DNA from: Psychroflexus halocasei
GTDB taxonomy: Bacteria > Bacteroidota > Bacteroidia > Flavobacteriales > Flavobacteriaceae
DNA length: 64,000 bases
Reading direction: 5' to 3'
NCBI RefSeq assembly: GCF_900107595.1
Contig: NZ_FNQF01000002.1
Location: 186,001 to 250,000, forward strand
Shown here: positions 16,943 through 24,722 of the stretch, piece after piece
Layout: every line of letters starts with the position of its first letter
Position numbering within the stretch: the first letter of the stretch is position 1
Translations under genes and position numbers: made by a program
The notes under the pieces: model-generated
What the model was told of the DNA's origin: nothing
Seen by the model: the letters and a program-made list of their open reading frames with translations, nothing else
Database searches by the model: none

Positions 16943-19840
16943 GTCATATAAAGCGTCGTAAATATACTGTTGAAGTTTTGTTCTTATATCTTCAGTAATT
17001 AACTGACGATTTGTAGCATCAGGAAAAATACGATTCGAAAGAAACACATATAAAATATCTGTTGAAGGATCAACCCACGCATAGGTTCCTGTAAAACCAG
17101 AATGCCCAAAGCTTGTCATTGAGAGACAGCCACAAGTCGGACCAATATCATCTAACTGAGGTTTATCAAAACCTAAACCTCGACGAACATCTTCATCACA
17201 GTAATAACATTTGTTAAAAGTATTTAATGTACGTGGTAGAAAATAGTTTTTCCCGCCATAATAACCATCGTTTAAATACATTTGCATCATTTGAGCGACA
17301 CTTTTAGCGTTGCCAAATAAACCTGCGTGGCCTCCCACTCCACCTAACATGGCTGCACCCTGATCATGAACATAACCATGAATAAGTTGCTTACGCCACA
17401 ACTCATCGTTTTCAGTAGGAACAATACGACTTAATGGCGCGTGATCTCTAGGAAAATAAAACAAATTCTGAATTCCCATAGGTTTATAAAACAAGTCTTG
17501 AACTAAGTTTTCTAGAGAATCTTGATAACTTTTTTCAATATACTCTTTTAAGATATAGAAAGGTAAATCAGAATATTTATATTCGTCTTTTGTTCTTAGT
17601 TCTGATCGCTTTACTTTTTCATAAATAGAATCTTTATAATCAGATCTTAAATACAATTTCTCTGCCACTTGAATTGAAAATTCATCAGACTTTTCATTTC
17701 TATAATAATCATTTTTAGTTTCTAAAGTATTGATATAAAAAGGAATCCAAGCTTCTAATTTAGCGTAATGAGAAAGCATTCTCTTTAAAGAAATATCACC
17801 TTTATTTGAACTTTCGTAATCGGGAAGAATATCCTTAATATGATCTTCAATATCAACTTTATTTTCCTCTTCTAGCCTCATGAAAATCGGTAATGTTGCT
17901 AGAATTTTAGTTAAGGAAGCCAAATCATAAAGGTCATCATTTTTAACATTTATCTTTTTATCGTATGTATGAAAACCATAAGATTTTTCAAAAAGTATTT
18001 TTTTATCTTTAGCGATTAAAAGTTGAAAGCCAGGTGACATTTCATTAGACAAAATCACATTTGCTATGCTATCAATTTGACTTCTTAATTTAGTTGCATC
18101 AAAATTTTTATTTTCTAAAAAATCATAGCCTAAACGACCCAGAGATTTGGTTTTTAAACCAGTCCCTTCAGGATAAGCTGAAGTTATAGAAACTGGTAAT
18201 TGACCAACAGCTTCGCTTGCACCAAAAATAATTTCTGCAGTTATTTGTTGTGCTTCATCAGCATTTTGATAAGACTGAATAATAGATTCTATCGGTAAGA
18301 AACTATCCAAATCTAATAAAGCATACGGACTTGTGAAATTGGCTAACACAACATTATTCTGCTTAGCTATCAATTGAATGAGTTTAATTTCAAAGCTTCT
18401 TAATTCATAAGATTTCCATGGTGTTTCATCAGATTTGTGATGACCAATAATTACAGTTTGATAAGCTTTAAGCTTCTCAAGTAATTTGTCAGATTCAGAG
18501 GTAAAGTAATCAACCTCTGTATAATCTGTAAGTGTTTTATAGAATTTTTCAGCTTGAGCATCGCCTAATTTTACATAAGCTATTTTGTGATCTTGTAAAT
18601 CAGCGATTGGCAATAAGCCTAAGTCATTTTTGACTAAAGTGATGGCTTTTTGAAAAGCTTTAAAACGTGTTGCTTTATTTTGATCTGTTGCTAAATCTTG
18701 CTTTAAATTAACTTGACTTATTGGTTGATAACTTTTTAAACCAACTTTATACTTTGCAAATAGTATCTTTCTTACTGAGTTTGACAAACGCTTATCCGTG
18801 ATGATACCATCATTATATGCTTTTTTAATCTTATCAAAGGCAGCATCCAAATCATTCGGAATCAATAATATATCATTTCCTGCTAAAAATGCTTGTAACT
18901 CTGCTTCACCAGGACCACCATATTGGCTTGCGCCCTTCATATTTAATGCATCTGTAAAAATTAAACCCTTAAAGTTCATTTCATTTTGCAATAAATCAGT
19001 CACAACTTTTTTAGACAAAGAAGTTGGTAAAGTTTCTGAATCTGTTAAGGCAGGGACTTTGAGATGGGCAACCATAACACTTGTCAAATCATAATTTATC
19101 AATTTCCTATAAGGATAAATTTCAGTATCCATCAACCGAGTTGAATCAGCGTCTATACTCGGTAACAATTTATGTGAGTCTTGATCTGTATCGCCATGAC
19201 CTGGAAAATGTTTTGCACTTGTCAAGACGTCTTCACTCTGAAAACCTTTGATTAATGCGATTGACTTCGAAGTGACATTTTGTTTTCCTTCACCAAAAGC
19301 TCGGTTCCCGATAATTGGATTTTTTGGATTGCTATTTAAATCTACAACAGGCGCAAAATTGAAATGCACACCAACGCGTTTTGAGTGTTGAGCGATTTGT
19401 TTAGCGACATCAAAAACCAAGTTATTGTCGTCGATAGCACCTAATGTCATATTATAAGGAAAAGCAAAGCTGTTTTCTAATCGCATGGCTAAACCCCACT
19501 CTGCATCCATACCTATCAACAATGGTGTTTCAGCCATATTCTGAAATTCATTAGTCAATTTAACTTGTTTCTCTGCAGTTCCTTTAGAGAAAATGATACC
19601 ACCGATGTGATATTTCTTTAAGCGATGTTTTAAAAAGTTAATGTCCTTATCTGAAGCACTTGAAAAAATATCCAACATGAAAAGTTGACCAATTTTCTGG
19701 TCAAGACTCATGTTTTTATAAATACTGTCAGCCCATTGACGTTGATCATCTTTATTTAATTCGTCAATGAGAGGATTTTTATTTTGTGCGTAAAAAAAAT
19801 TGGCTACTAAAAGAGCCAATAAAAGAAAATTTTTTGTCAT
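16940..19840 (-). CDS. GH3 beta-N-acetylhexosaminidase fused to a serine hydrolase
   Basis: A 966-residue exported protein with a signal peptide ending FFYAQ (about 19). Residues about 30-370 are a NagZ-like GH3 domain with KHFPGHGDTDQDSH (210-223), whose Asp-His pair serves as acid/base in NagZ, and nucleophile Asp297 in GLIFTDALNMKG. A GH3 C-terminal domain occupies about 390-560. From about 585 a class C beta-lactamase/PBP4-type serine hydrolase follows, with SLTK (Ser642-Lys645), a YSD triad and HSGFTGTY near the end. The fusion suggests periplasmic muropeptide trimming. The architecture is known in Bacteroidota; the substrate of the esterase half is not clear. Four bases separate it from the upstream 161-residue gene. 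Confidence 0.93.
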   Translation of the reverse strand: MTKNFLLLALLVANFFYAQNKNPLIDELNKDDQRQWADSIYKNMSLDQKIGQLFMLDIFSSASDKDINFLKHRLKKYHIGGIIFSKGTAEKQVKLTNEFQNMAETPLLIGMDAEWGLAMRLENSFAFPYNMTLGAIDDNNLVFDVAKQIAQHSKRVGVHFNFAPVVDLNSNPKNPIIGNRAFGEGKQNVTSKSIALIKGFQSEDVLTSAKHFPGHGDTDQDSHKLLPSIDADSTRLMDTEIYPYRKLINYDLTSVMVAHLKVPALTDSETLPTSLSKKVVTDLLQNEMNFKGLIFTDALNMKGASQYGGPGEAELQAFLAGNDILLIPNDLDAAFDKIKKAYNDGIITDKRLSNSVRKILFAKYKVGLKSYQPISQVNLKQDLATDQNKATRFKAFQKAITLVKNDLGLLPIADLQDHKIAYVKLGDAQAEKFYKTLTDYTEVDYFTSESDKLLEKLKAYQTVIIGHHKSDETPWKSYELRSFEIKLIQLIAKQNNVVLANFTSPYALLDLDSFLPIESIIQSYQNADEAQQITAEIIFGASEAVGQLPVSITSAYPEGTGLKTKSLGRLGYDFLENKNFDATKLRSQIDSIANVILSNEMSPGFQLLIAKDKKILFEKSYGFHTYDKKINVKNDDLYDLASLTKILATLPIFMRLEEENKVDIEDHIKDILPDYESSNKGDISLKRMLSHYAKLEAWIPFYINTLETKNDYYRNEKSDEFSIQVAEKLYLRSDYKDSIYEKVKRSELRTKDEYKYSDLPFYILKEYIEKSYQDSLENLVQDLFYKPMGIQNLFYFPRDHAPLSRIVPTENDELWRKQLIHGYVHDQGAAMLGGVGGHAGLFGNAKSVAQMMQMYLNDGYYGGKNYFLPRTLNTFNKCYYCDEDVRRGLGFDKPQLDDIGPTCGCLSMTSFGHSGFTGTYAWVDPSTDILYVFLSNRIFPDATNRQLITEDIRTKLQQYIYDALYD

Positions 19841-19844
19841 AAAT

Positions 19845-20330
19845 CTATTTTAAAAAACGACTGTGCCAGCTTTCTTCAAGAGGGACTTCCCAATATTCAT
19901 CAAACTCTGCTTTAGTATTAACGAGATTATTAAAGACTATTGTACGAGGTGAAACAGATTTTTGTTTAACCATTTTTTTGAAGTCATTTAAAGGTTTATA
20001 AGCGACGTATTCTCCGTGCTTATAGCTGACGTTCATTTTATCTAATAAATCTATTTTGTATTTTTCTTGAAGCGCTTGAATAAACCTCATCGAAGCATCA
20101 ATTGAGCACCCACTTGCTGCGCTCATAGACTCGTCTAATCCAAAAACAAGAAAACGATTATAAGGGATTTTATAACCTACTTTAAGCTCTTGGCCGTGCG
20201 CTGTCCATTCCTTCAGAAAAGCTTCAACTTCAAGCTTCATTGTTTTTAATTCCTCTTCAGAAATGCTTCTATCTGCTTGGTAAATCCATACGCGAGCATC
20301 TTCTGGTAATTGATCAAAATTTACTAACAT
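19845..20330 (-). CDS. Conserved hypothetical protein, 161 residues
   Basis: Soluble alpha/beta protein without signal or membrane segment, beginning MLVNFDQLPEDARVWIYQADR. It contains YNRFLVFGLDES followed by ASGCSIDASMRFIQ, a conserved-looking stretch with the only Cys (about 75). Homologues in Flavobacteria are sometimes called ABC transporter ATPase, but there is no Walker A, signature or Walker B motif, so that label is unsupported. It sits 3 bases after the CCG-domain protein and 4 bases before the GH3 fusion, so translation is probably coupled to the Fe-S pair. Function unknown. Confidence 0.82.
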   Translation of the reverse strand: MLVNFDQLPEDARVWIYQADRSISEEELKTMKLEVEAFLKEWTAHGQELKVGYKIPYNRFLVFGLDESMSAASGCSIDASMRFIQALQEKYKIDLLDKMNVSYKHGEYVAYKPLNDFKKMVKQKSVSPRTIVFNNLVNTKAEFDEYWEVPLEESWHSRFLK

Positions 20331-20333
20331 AAA

Positions 20334-21125
20334 TTATAAGTCTTCTGCATTTGCAATCATTTCAACAACATCTAAAACTTCAATATCGTCTTCTTTGTTT
20401 TTTCCTTTAACGCCATCTGTCATCATTGTATTACAAAATGGGCAACCCGCAGCAATGGCATCAGGTTTTGTTTCAATAGCTTGTTCGGTTCTAAGTACGT
20501 TAACTTCTTTATCACCTTTTTCAGCATCTTTAAACATTTGTGCGCCACCTGCTCCACAGCATAAACCTTTTTGTTTACAACTTTTCATTTCAACAAGCTC
20601 AACATCAAGTTTTCTCAATAAATCTCTCGGTGCTTCGTATTCTCCGTTAGCACGACCTAAATAACAAGGATCGTGATATGTAATACGCTTACCTTTGAAT
20701 TTACCTCCTTCAATTTTTAAGCGGCCTTCATCCATCAAACCTTTTAAGAATTGTGTATGATGAACAACTTTATATTCTCCGCCTAATGATGGATATTCAT
20801 TTTTAATGGTATTAAAACAATGTGGACATGCTGTGACAATTTTTTTGACGTCATAAGAATTTAAAACCTCAATATTTGTCATGGCTTGCATCTGGAATAA
20901 AAACTCGTTTCCAGCGCGTTTTGCAGGATCACCAGTACAAGATTCTTCTGTCCCGAGAACGGCAAAATCAACACCAATTTTATTTAAGATTTTCACAAAA
21001 GCTTTTGTGATTTTTTTAGCACGATCATCAAAACTTCCAGCACAACCTACCCAGAATAAGACTTCTGGTTCTTTGCCTTCTGCCATATATTGCGCCATTG
21101 TTGGCACTTTTAATTCTTCACTCAT
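20334..21125 (-). CDS. CCG-domain Fe-S protein (HdrB/DsrK-like subunit)
   Basis: A 263-residue cytosolic protein with two cysteine-rich CCG domains like those of heterodisulfide reductase HdrB, LutA and GlpC. The second-domain signature KQKGLCCGAGGAQMF (about 184-198) and further Cys at 28, 63, 100/103 (ACPHCFN), 154 (DPCYLG) and near the C-terminus (AGCPFCNTM) can hold a non-cubane cluster. In related systems this subunit receives electrons from a membrane Fe-S/cytochrome b subunit, and that partner is the next gene upstream (29-base gap). The reductant and substrate are unknown here. Confidence 0.88.
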   Translation of the reverse strand: MSEELKVPTMAQYMAEGKEPEVLFWVGCAGSFDDRAKKITKAFVKILNKIGVDFAVLGTEESCTGDPAKRAGNEFLFQMQAMTNIEVLNSYDVKKIVTACPHCFNTIKNEYPSLGGEYKVVHHTQFLKGLMDEGRLKIEGGKFKGKRITYHDPCYLGRANGEYEAPRDLLRKLDVELVEMKSCKQKGLCCGAGGAQMFKDAEKGDKEVNVLRTEQAIETKPDAIAAGCPFCNTMMTDGVKGKNKEDDIEVLDVVEMIANAEDL

Positions 21126-21154
21126 CGTCAGTTCGTTTTATTCTTTTTTATTCA

Positions 21155-22504
21155 TTATGCTTCTTTTGACCAATTCAGGCGATCTTGCTGATTGTAAGGC
21201 CAAGGAGCTGCATTATTTTCAATATTTGTCATCGCATTATTAAGCTCTGCGGGAGCTGCACTTTCTTCCATAACCAGATATTGACGCATGTCCATAATGA
21301 TTGAAAGTGGATCAATACCAACAGGACAAGCTTCTACACAAGCGTTACAAGTGGTACAAGCCCATAATTCTTCTCTTGTAATATAATCATCAAGAAGTTG
21401 CTTATCATCTTCTTCTGGTTTGTAATCTTTATTTTTATTTAACTTTTCACCTACATCTTCCAATCTGTCACGTGTGTCCATCATAATTTTACGAGGTGAC
21501 AATAATTTTCCTGTTTGATTTGCTGGACATTCAGCCGTACATCGACCACACTCCGTACAAGTATAAGAACTCAATAACTGAAACCAAGATAAATCTTGGA
21601 CATCACTAGCTCCAAATTTCGCTGGCATCTCATCATCTTCTTCTTCTTCTGCTGGTTCTGCAAAAGGATCTGCATCAGGATCCATCATCATTTTGACTTC
21701 ATCTGTTACGGCTTGCAGGTTTTTAAACTCTCCCTGAGGTTTTAAATTTGAAAAATAAACATTTGGGAAAGCCAATAAAATATGTAAATGTTTTGAATAA
21801 TATAAATAATTAAGGAAAAATAAAATTCCTAAAATGTGTATCCACCAAGCTGCTCTTTCAATAGCGATAACACTTCCTACGGACATGCCGTCAAAAAGTG
21901 GTGAGATGAATTGACTTACTGGAAAAGCACCAGCCAAGCCAGCTTCGTGCGCATAACCTGCAGCACCAACAGTTTGTAAATGCAAATCGGCAGCATTCAT
22001 CGTTAAGAATAAAGCCATCAAGACCAACTCAATATATAGAATATAATTGGCATCATTTTTAGGCCAACCTTTCATTTCACTCAGAACAAAACGCCTGATT
22101 TTGATTACGTTTCTTCTGATCCAAAAAAGGATAACGCTAACAGCAACCAAGAGTGCAAGTATTTCAAAACTACCAATCAAGAAATCGTAAACAGGACCTA
22201 AAAATGCAAAAATTCGGTGTGTTCCAAAAAGACCATCGATAATAATTTCTAAGACTTCTATGTTTATGATTACAAAACCGACGTAAACAATCACGTGTAA
22301 AGCACCAGCTATAGGTTTAGTCACCATTTTGGATTGCCCTAAAGCAACACGCATCATTTTAGACATGCGCTCACTTTTATGATCGCTTCTGTCCAAATCT
22401 CGCCCTAAATTTATGTTTCTTCTAAGGCGTTTGACGTTTCGCGCAAAGAAAATTAGTCCGAACGCTAGGGCTAACAGAAATAAAATTTGTGGGATAAATT
22501 GCAT
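21155..22504 (-). CDS. Membrane protein with two [4Fe-4S] sites (DsrM/HdrE-HdrC-like)
   Basis: A 449-residue fusion of a cytochrome-b-like membrane domain and a dicluster ferredoxin domain. About five to six hydrophobic segments occupy 1-245. Several His in or near helices (70, 223, 239, 241) could ligate b haems (inference). An acidic linker (EPAEEEEDDE, about 283-292) follows. The two clusters are C316/C319/C322/C326 (CTECGRCTAEC) and C383/C386/C389/C393 (CTTCNACVEAC). With the downstream CCG protein it resembles a quinone-linked HdrED/DsrMK module. It lies between an MCE-domain gene (12-base gap) and the CCG gene. Confidence 0.88.
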   Translation of the reverse strand: MQFIPQILFLLALAFGLIFFARNVKRLRRNINLGRDLDRSDHKSERMSKMMRVALGQSKMVTKPIAGALHVIVYVGFVIINIEVLEIIIDGLFGTHRIFAFLGPVYDFLIGSFEILALLVAVSVILFWIRRNVIKIRRFVLSEMKGWPKNDANYILYIELVLMALFLTMNAADLHLQTVGAAGYAHEAGLAGAFPVSQFISPLFDGMSVGSVIAIERAAWWIHILGILFFLNYLYYSKHLHILLAFPNVYFSNLKPQGEFKNLQAVTDEVKMMMDPDADPFAEPAEEEEDDEMPAKFGASDVQDLSWFQLLSSYTCTECGRCTAECPANQTGKLLSPRKIMMDTRDRLEDVGEKLNKNKDYKPEEDDKQLLDDYITREELWACTTCNACVEACPVGIDPLSIIMDMRQYLVMEESAAPAELNNAMTNIENNAAPWPYNQQDRLNWSKEA

Positions 22505-22516
22505 ATTATAAAGTTT

Positions 22517-23452
22517 TTAGTCTTCTTGGTAAGGTTGGTTTTTCTTTCCAAAGAGCGAAAAGTGAACATATCGCTTTGGGTTCTCTTTGATGTCTTCAAA
22601 TAAAAGCTCAAGCTCTCGAGTCGCATTGTCTAGGTTGTTATAAAGTGATTTGTCTTTAAGCAAAAGTCCTAAACTTCCTTCTTCACTATTTATTTTTTTA
22701 CTGACAGCGTTCAAGTTATTAATCGTTTCTTCAACTTCTGCAAACATTTTTTTGTACTCGACAGTAGAAAGACTATCTGATATTTTTGAAAGATTATCAG
22801 AAGTTTTTTCAAAATTGTTTACTGATTTAGTGATATTTGAAGCATTTTTATCAAGTAAGCCATTAACGCGATTTGCAGTTTCTGACAAGGACTGCATTGT
22901 TTGACTGAGGTTGGCAATAGTTAGCTTGATATCGTCTTCAGTTTTTTTATCAAGAATTCTATTAATTCCGTTCATTAATGTGTCAATACTCACAACAGTT
23001 CCTTCTACTTTATCTTGTAAAGGCGATAGTTTTTCATTGACAAGTTCGAGCAAGCCTTCTTCGGTTTTACCTTCTAAAGTGTCATTGCTGACAGCGATTT
23101 CAGGGTTTTTAAAATCAGGAACAATAGAGATTGATTTCCCTCCTATAAAATCTCCGCCATAAATTTTAACAAAGCTTGTTTTAGAAAATTGAAAATCTTT
23201 TTCAATTCCCATCTCAACAATGATATCGCCAGTTTCATCTAAAAAACTAATGTTGGTCACTTTGCCAACTTGAAGCCCGTTAATTGTGACGGGGGATGAA
23301 GTTCCTAAACCTTCAACATCATCATAAACAGCATAGTAAAACCTAGTACTTTTTAGTAAGTTAGTCCCTTCTAAGTAACTGTAACCAAATATAAAGAGTA
23401 AGATAGCAGCAACTGCGATAAGTCCTGCTTTGAATTCTCGTGTTAGTTTCAA
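22517..23452 (-). CDS. MlaD/MCE-domain protein
   Basis: Periplasmic lipid-binding component of an Mla-type phospholipid transport system. A 311-residue protein with one N-terminal anchor (about residues 10-27), then a single MCE domain (about 37-115: YYAVYDDVEGLGTSSPVTINGLQVGKV). A long alpha-helical/coiled-coil tail rich in Asn, Ser and Leu heptads runs to about 290. The ATPase and permease (MlaF, MlaE) are not in the window, so it acts with partners elsewhere. It follows the amidase gene by 49 bases. Confidence 0.92.
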   Translation of the reverse strand: MKLTREFKAGLIAVAAILLFIFGYSYLEGTNLLKSTRFYYAVYDDVEGLGTSSPVTINGLQVGKVTNISFLDETGDIIVEMGIEKDFQFSKTSFVKIYGGDFIGGKSISIVPDFKNPEIAVSNDTLEGKTEEGLLELVNEKLSPLQDKVEGTVVSIDTLMNGINRILDKKTEDDIKLTIANLSQTMQSLSETANRVNGLLDKNASNITKSVNNFEKTSDNLSKISDSLSTVEYKKMFAEVEETINNLNAVSKKINSEEGSLGLLLKDKSLYNNLDNATRELELLFEDIKENPKRYVHFSLFGKKNQPYQED

Positions 23453-23501
23453 ATCAATTGTTTTATAGCGTCAAATGTAATAAATTATGGGTTAAGTCTG
23501 A

Positions 23502-24599
23502 TTATTTAGATGTATAATTAAGAGCTTCTTTAATACTGATCATCTCATTATTTTCATTAAAAGCAACGATAAAGGCTCCTTTATATGAGTTTGCTTTAGC
23601 TTTGTCCTTCAGATTTTTGGCATCAAGGTAGTTTTTAGCTTCACCATAAAAGTACTTATAAACTTTACCTTGTTTAAGCTTACTGATGGGTGAGAGTTTA
23701 TTAAAGTTATAAGGTTTTGGCTCTAAATTATTTGAGCTGGCCGCAATCTGAACTTTAAAACTTACGCCTACCTTGTCCTCAACTAAATCTTGTTGATTCA
23801 CATTCATTCCTGCAACTTGAGCATCAACGCTGGTTAAGTTAATAATGTTTTTGTAATTAATCAATCCATCTATAATCGCGTTAGACATTTTCTCTTGACC
23901 CTTTTTTGAGTTTAAAAAACGACCTTCAGCTTTATTAGTCAAAAAACCAGTTTCCACCAAAACACTTGGCATATAAGTTTCTCGAAGCACCAAAAAACCA
24001 GCTTGTTTTACCTTTCTATCTTTTCTATTCAGAACACCTGTAAATTGTTTCTGGACAAAATCTGCCAATAATATACTTTGATCTAGAAATTCTTCTTGCA
24101 TCAAACTAAAAACTATGTATGATTCCGGAGATTCTGGATCGAAACCATCATATTTCACTTCGTAATCATCTTCCAGTTTAATCACTGAGTTCTCTTTCAT
24201 CGCAATATCAAGGTTATCTTTGTTACGATGTAATCCTAAAACAAATGTTTCGGCGCCATAAGCATTAGAAGTATGCGCATTACAGTGAACTGAAACAAAC
24301 AAATCAGCTTTCGCTTCATTAGCAATCTGGGCTCTTTCATGCAAAGGGATAAACACATCTTTATCACGGGTGTAAATCACATTAATATCATCATAAGAAG
24401 ATAGAAGTTCCCCCATTTTTAAAACAATCTTGAGGGCAATATCTTTCTCAGAGTAACCGTTTCCTGTATTACCAGAATCTTCACCGCCATGTCCAGCATC
24501 AAGGACAATGTTAAATTTGCTTGATGACTGCGCATAAAGTGATGAGAATACTATCGAAAAACTAAAAATTAATAGGAATATAAAAGGTTTCTTTATCAT
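23502..24599 (-). CDS. N-acetylmuramoyl-L-alanine amidase (Amidase_3) with SPOR-like tail
   Basis: Zinc amidase cleaving the amide bond between MurNAc and the stem peptide; exported to the periplasm (signal peptide about 1-23, ending LYAQ). Zinc and catalytic residues of Amidase_3 are present: His37 (DAGHGGEDSG), Glu51 (YSEKDIALKI), His105 (VSVHCNAH) and the late Glu in VLVETGFLTN. Residues about 275-355 form a SPOR-like domain (KVQIAASS start) that would target septal denuded glycan. It heads the minus-strand operon amidase, MCE, Fe-S pair, hypothetical and GH3 fusion, and is divergent from lptD. Confidence 0.93.
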   Translation of the reverse strand: MIKKPFIFLLIFSFSIVFSSLYAQSSSKFNIVLDAGHGGEDSGNTGNGYSEKDIALKIVLKMGELLSSYDDINVIYTRDKDVFIPLHERAQIANEAKADLFVSVHCNAHTSNAYGAETFVLGLHRNKDNLDIAMKENSVIKLEDDYEVKYDGFDPESPESYIVFSLMQEEFLDQSILLADFVQKQFTGVLNRKDRKVKQAGFLVLRETYMPSVLVETGFLTNKAEGRFLNSKKGQEKMSNAIIDGLINYKNIINLTSVDAQVAGMNVNQQDLVEDKVGVSFKVQIAASSNNLEPKPYNFNKLSPISKLKQGKVYKYFYGEAKNYLDAKNLKDKAKANSYKGAFIVAFNENNEMISIKEALNYTSK

Positions 24600-24665
24600 A
24601 GGTTTACTTTTGTAAAATCATGAACATTAAAAGACGTTTTTAATTTCACTTACTAAAATAATATG

Positions 24666-24673
24666 TAATTTTG
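24666..24673 (+). promoter_or_regulatory. -7 element upstream of lptD
   Basis: TAATTTTG, an exact TAnnTTTG match, in the 123-base divergent region between the amidase gene and lptD, 50 bases before the likely TTG start. Confidence 0.55.
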
Positions 24674-24722
24674 AACTTTCAAAAATCAAGCCAGTAACTC
24701 AACAAAAATAGTTTTATTAATC

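Noticed and set aside
19845-20330. ABC transporter ATPase label for the 161-residue protein
   Set aside because: No Walker A, Walker B or signature motif is present.
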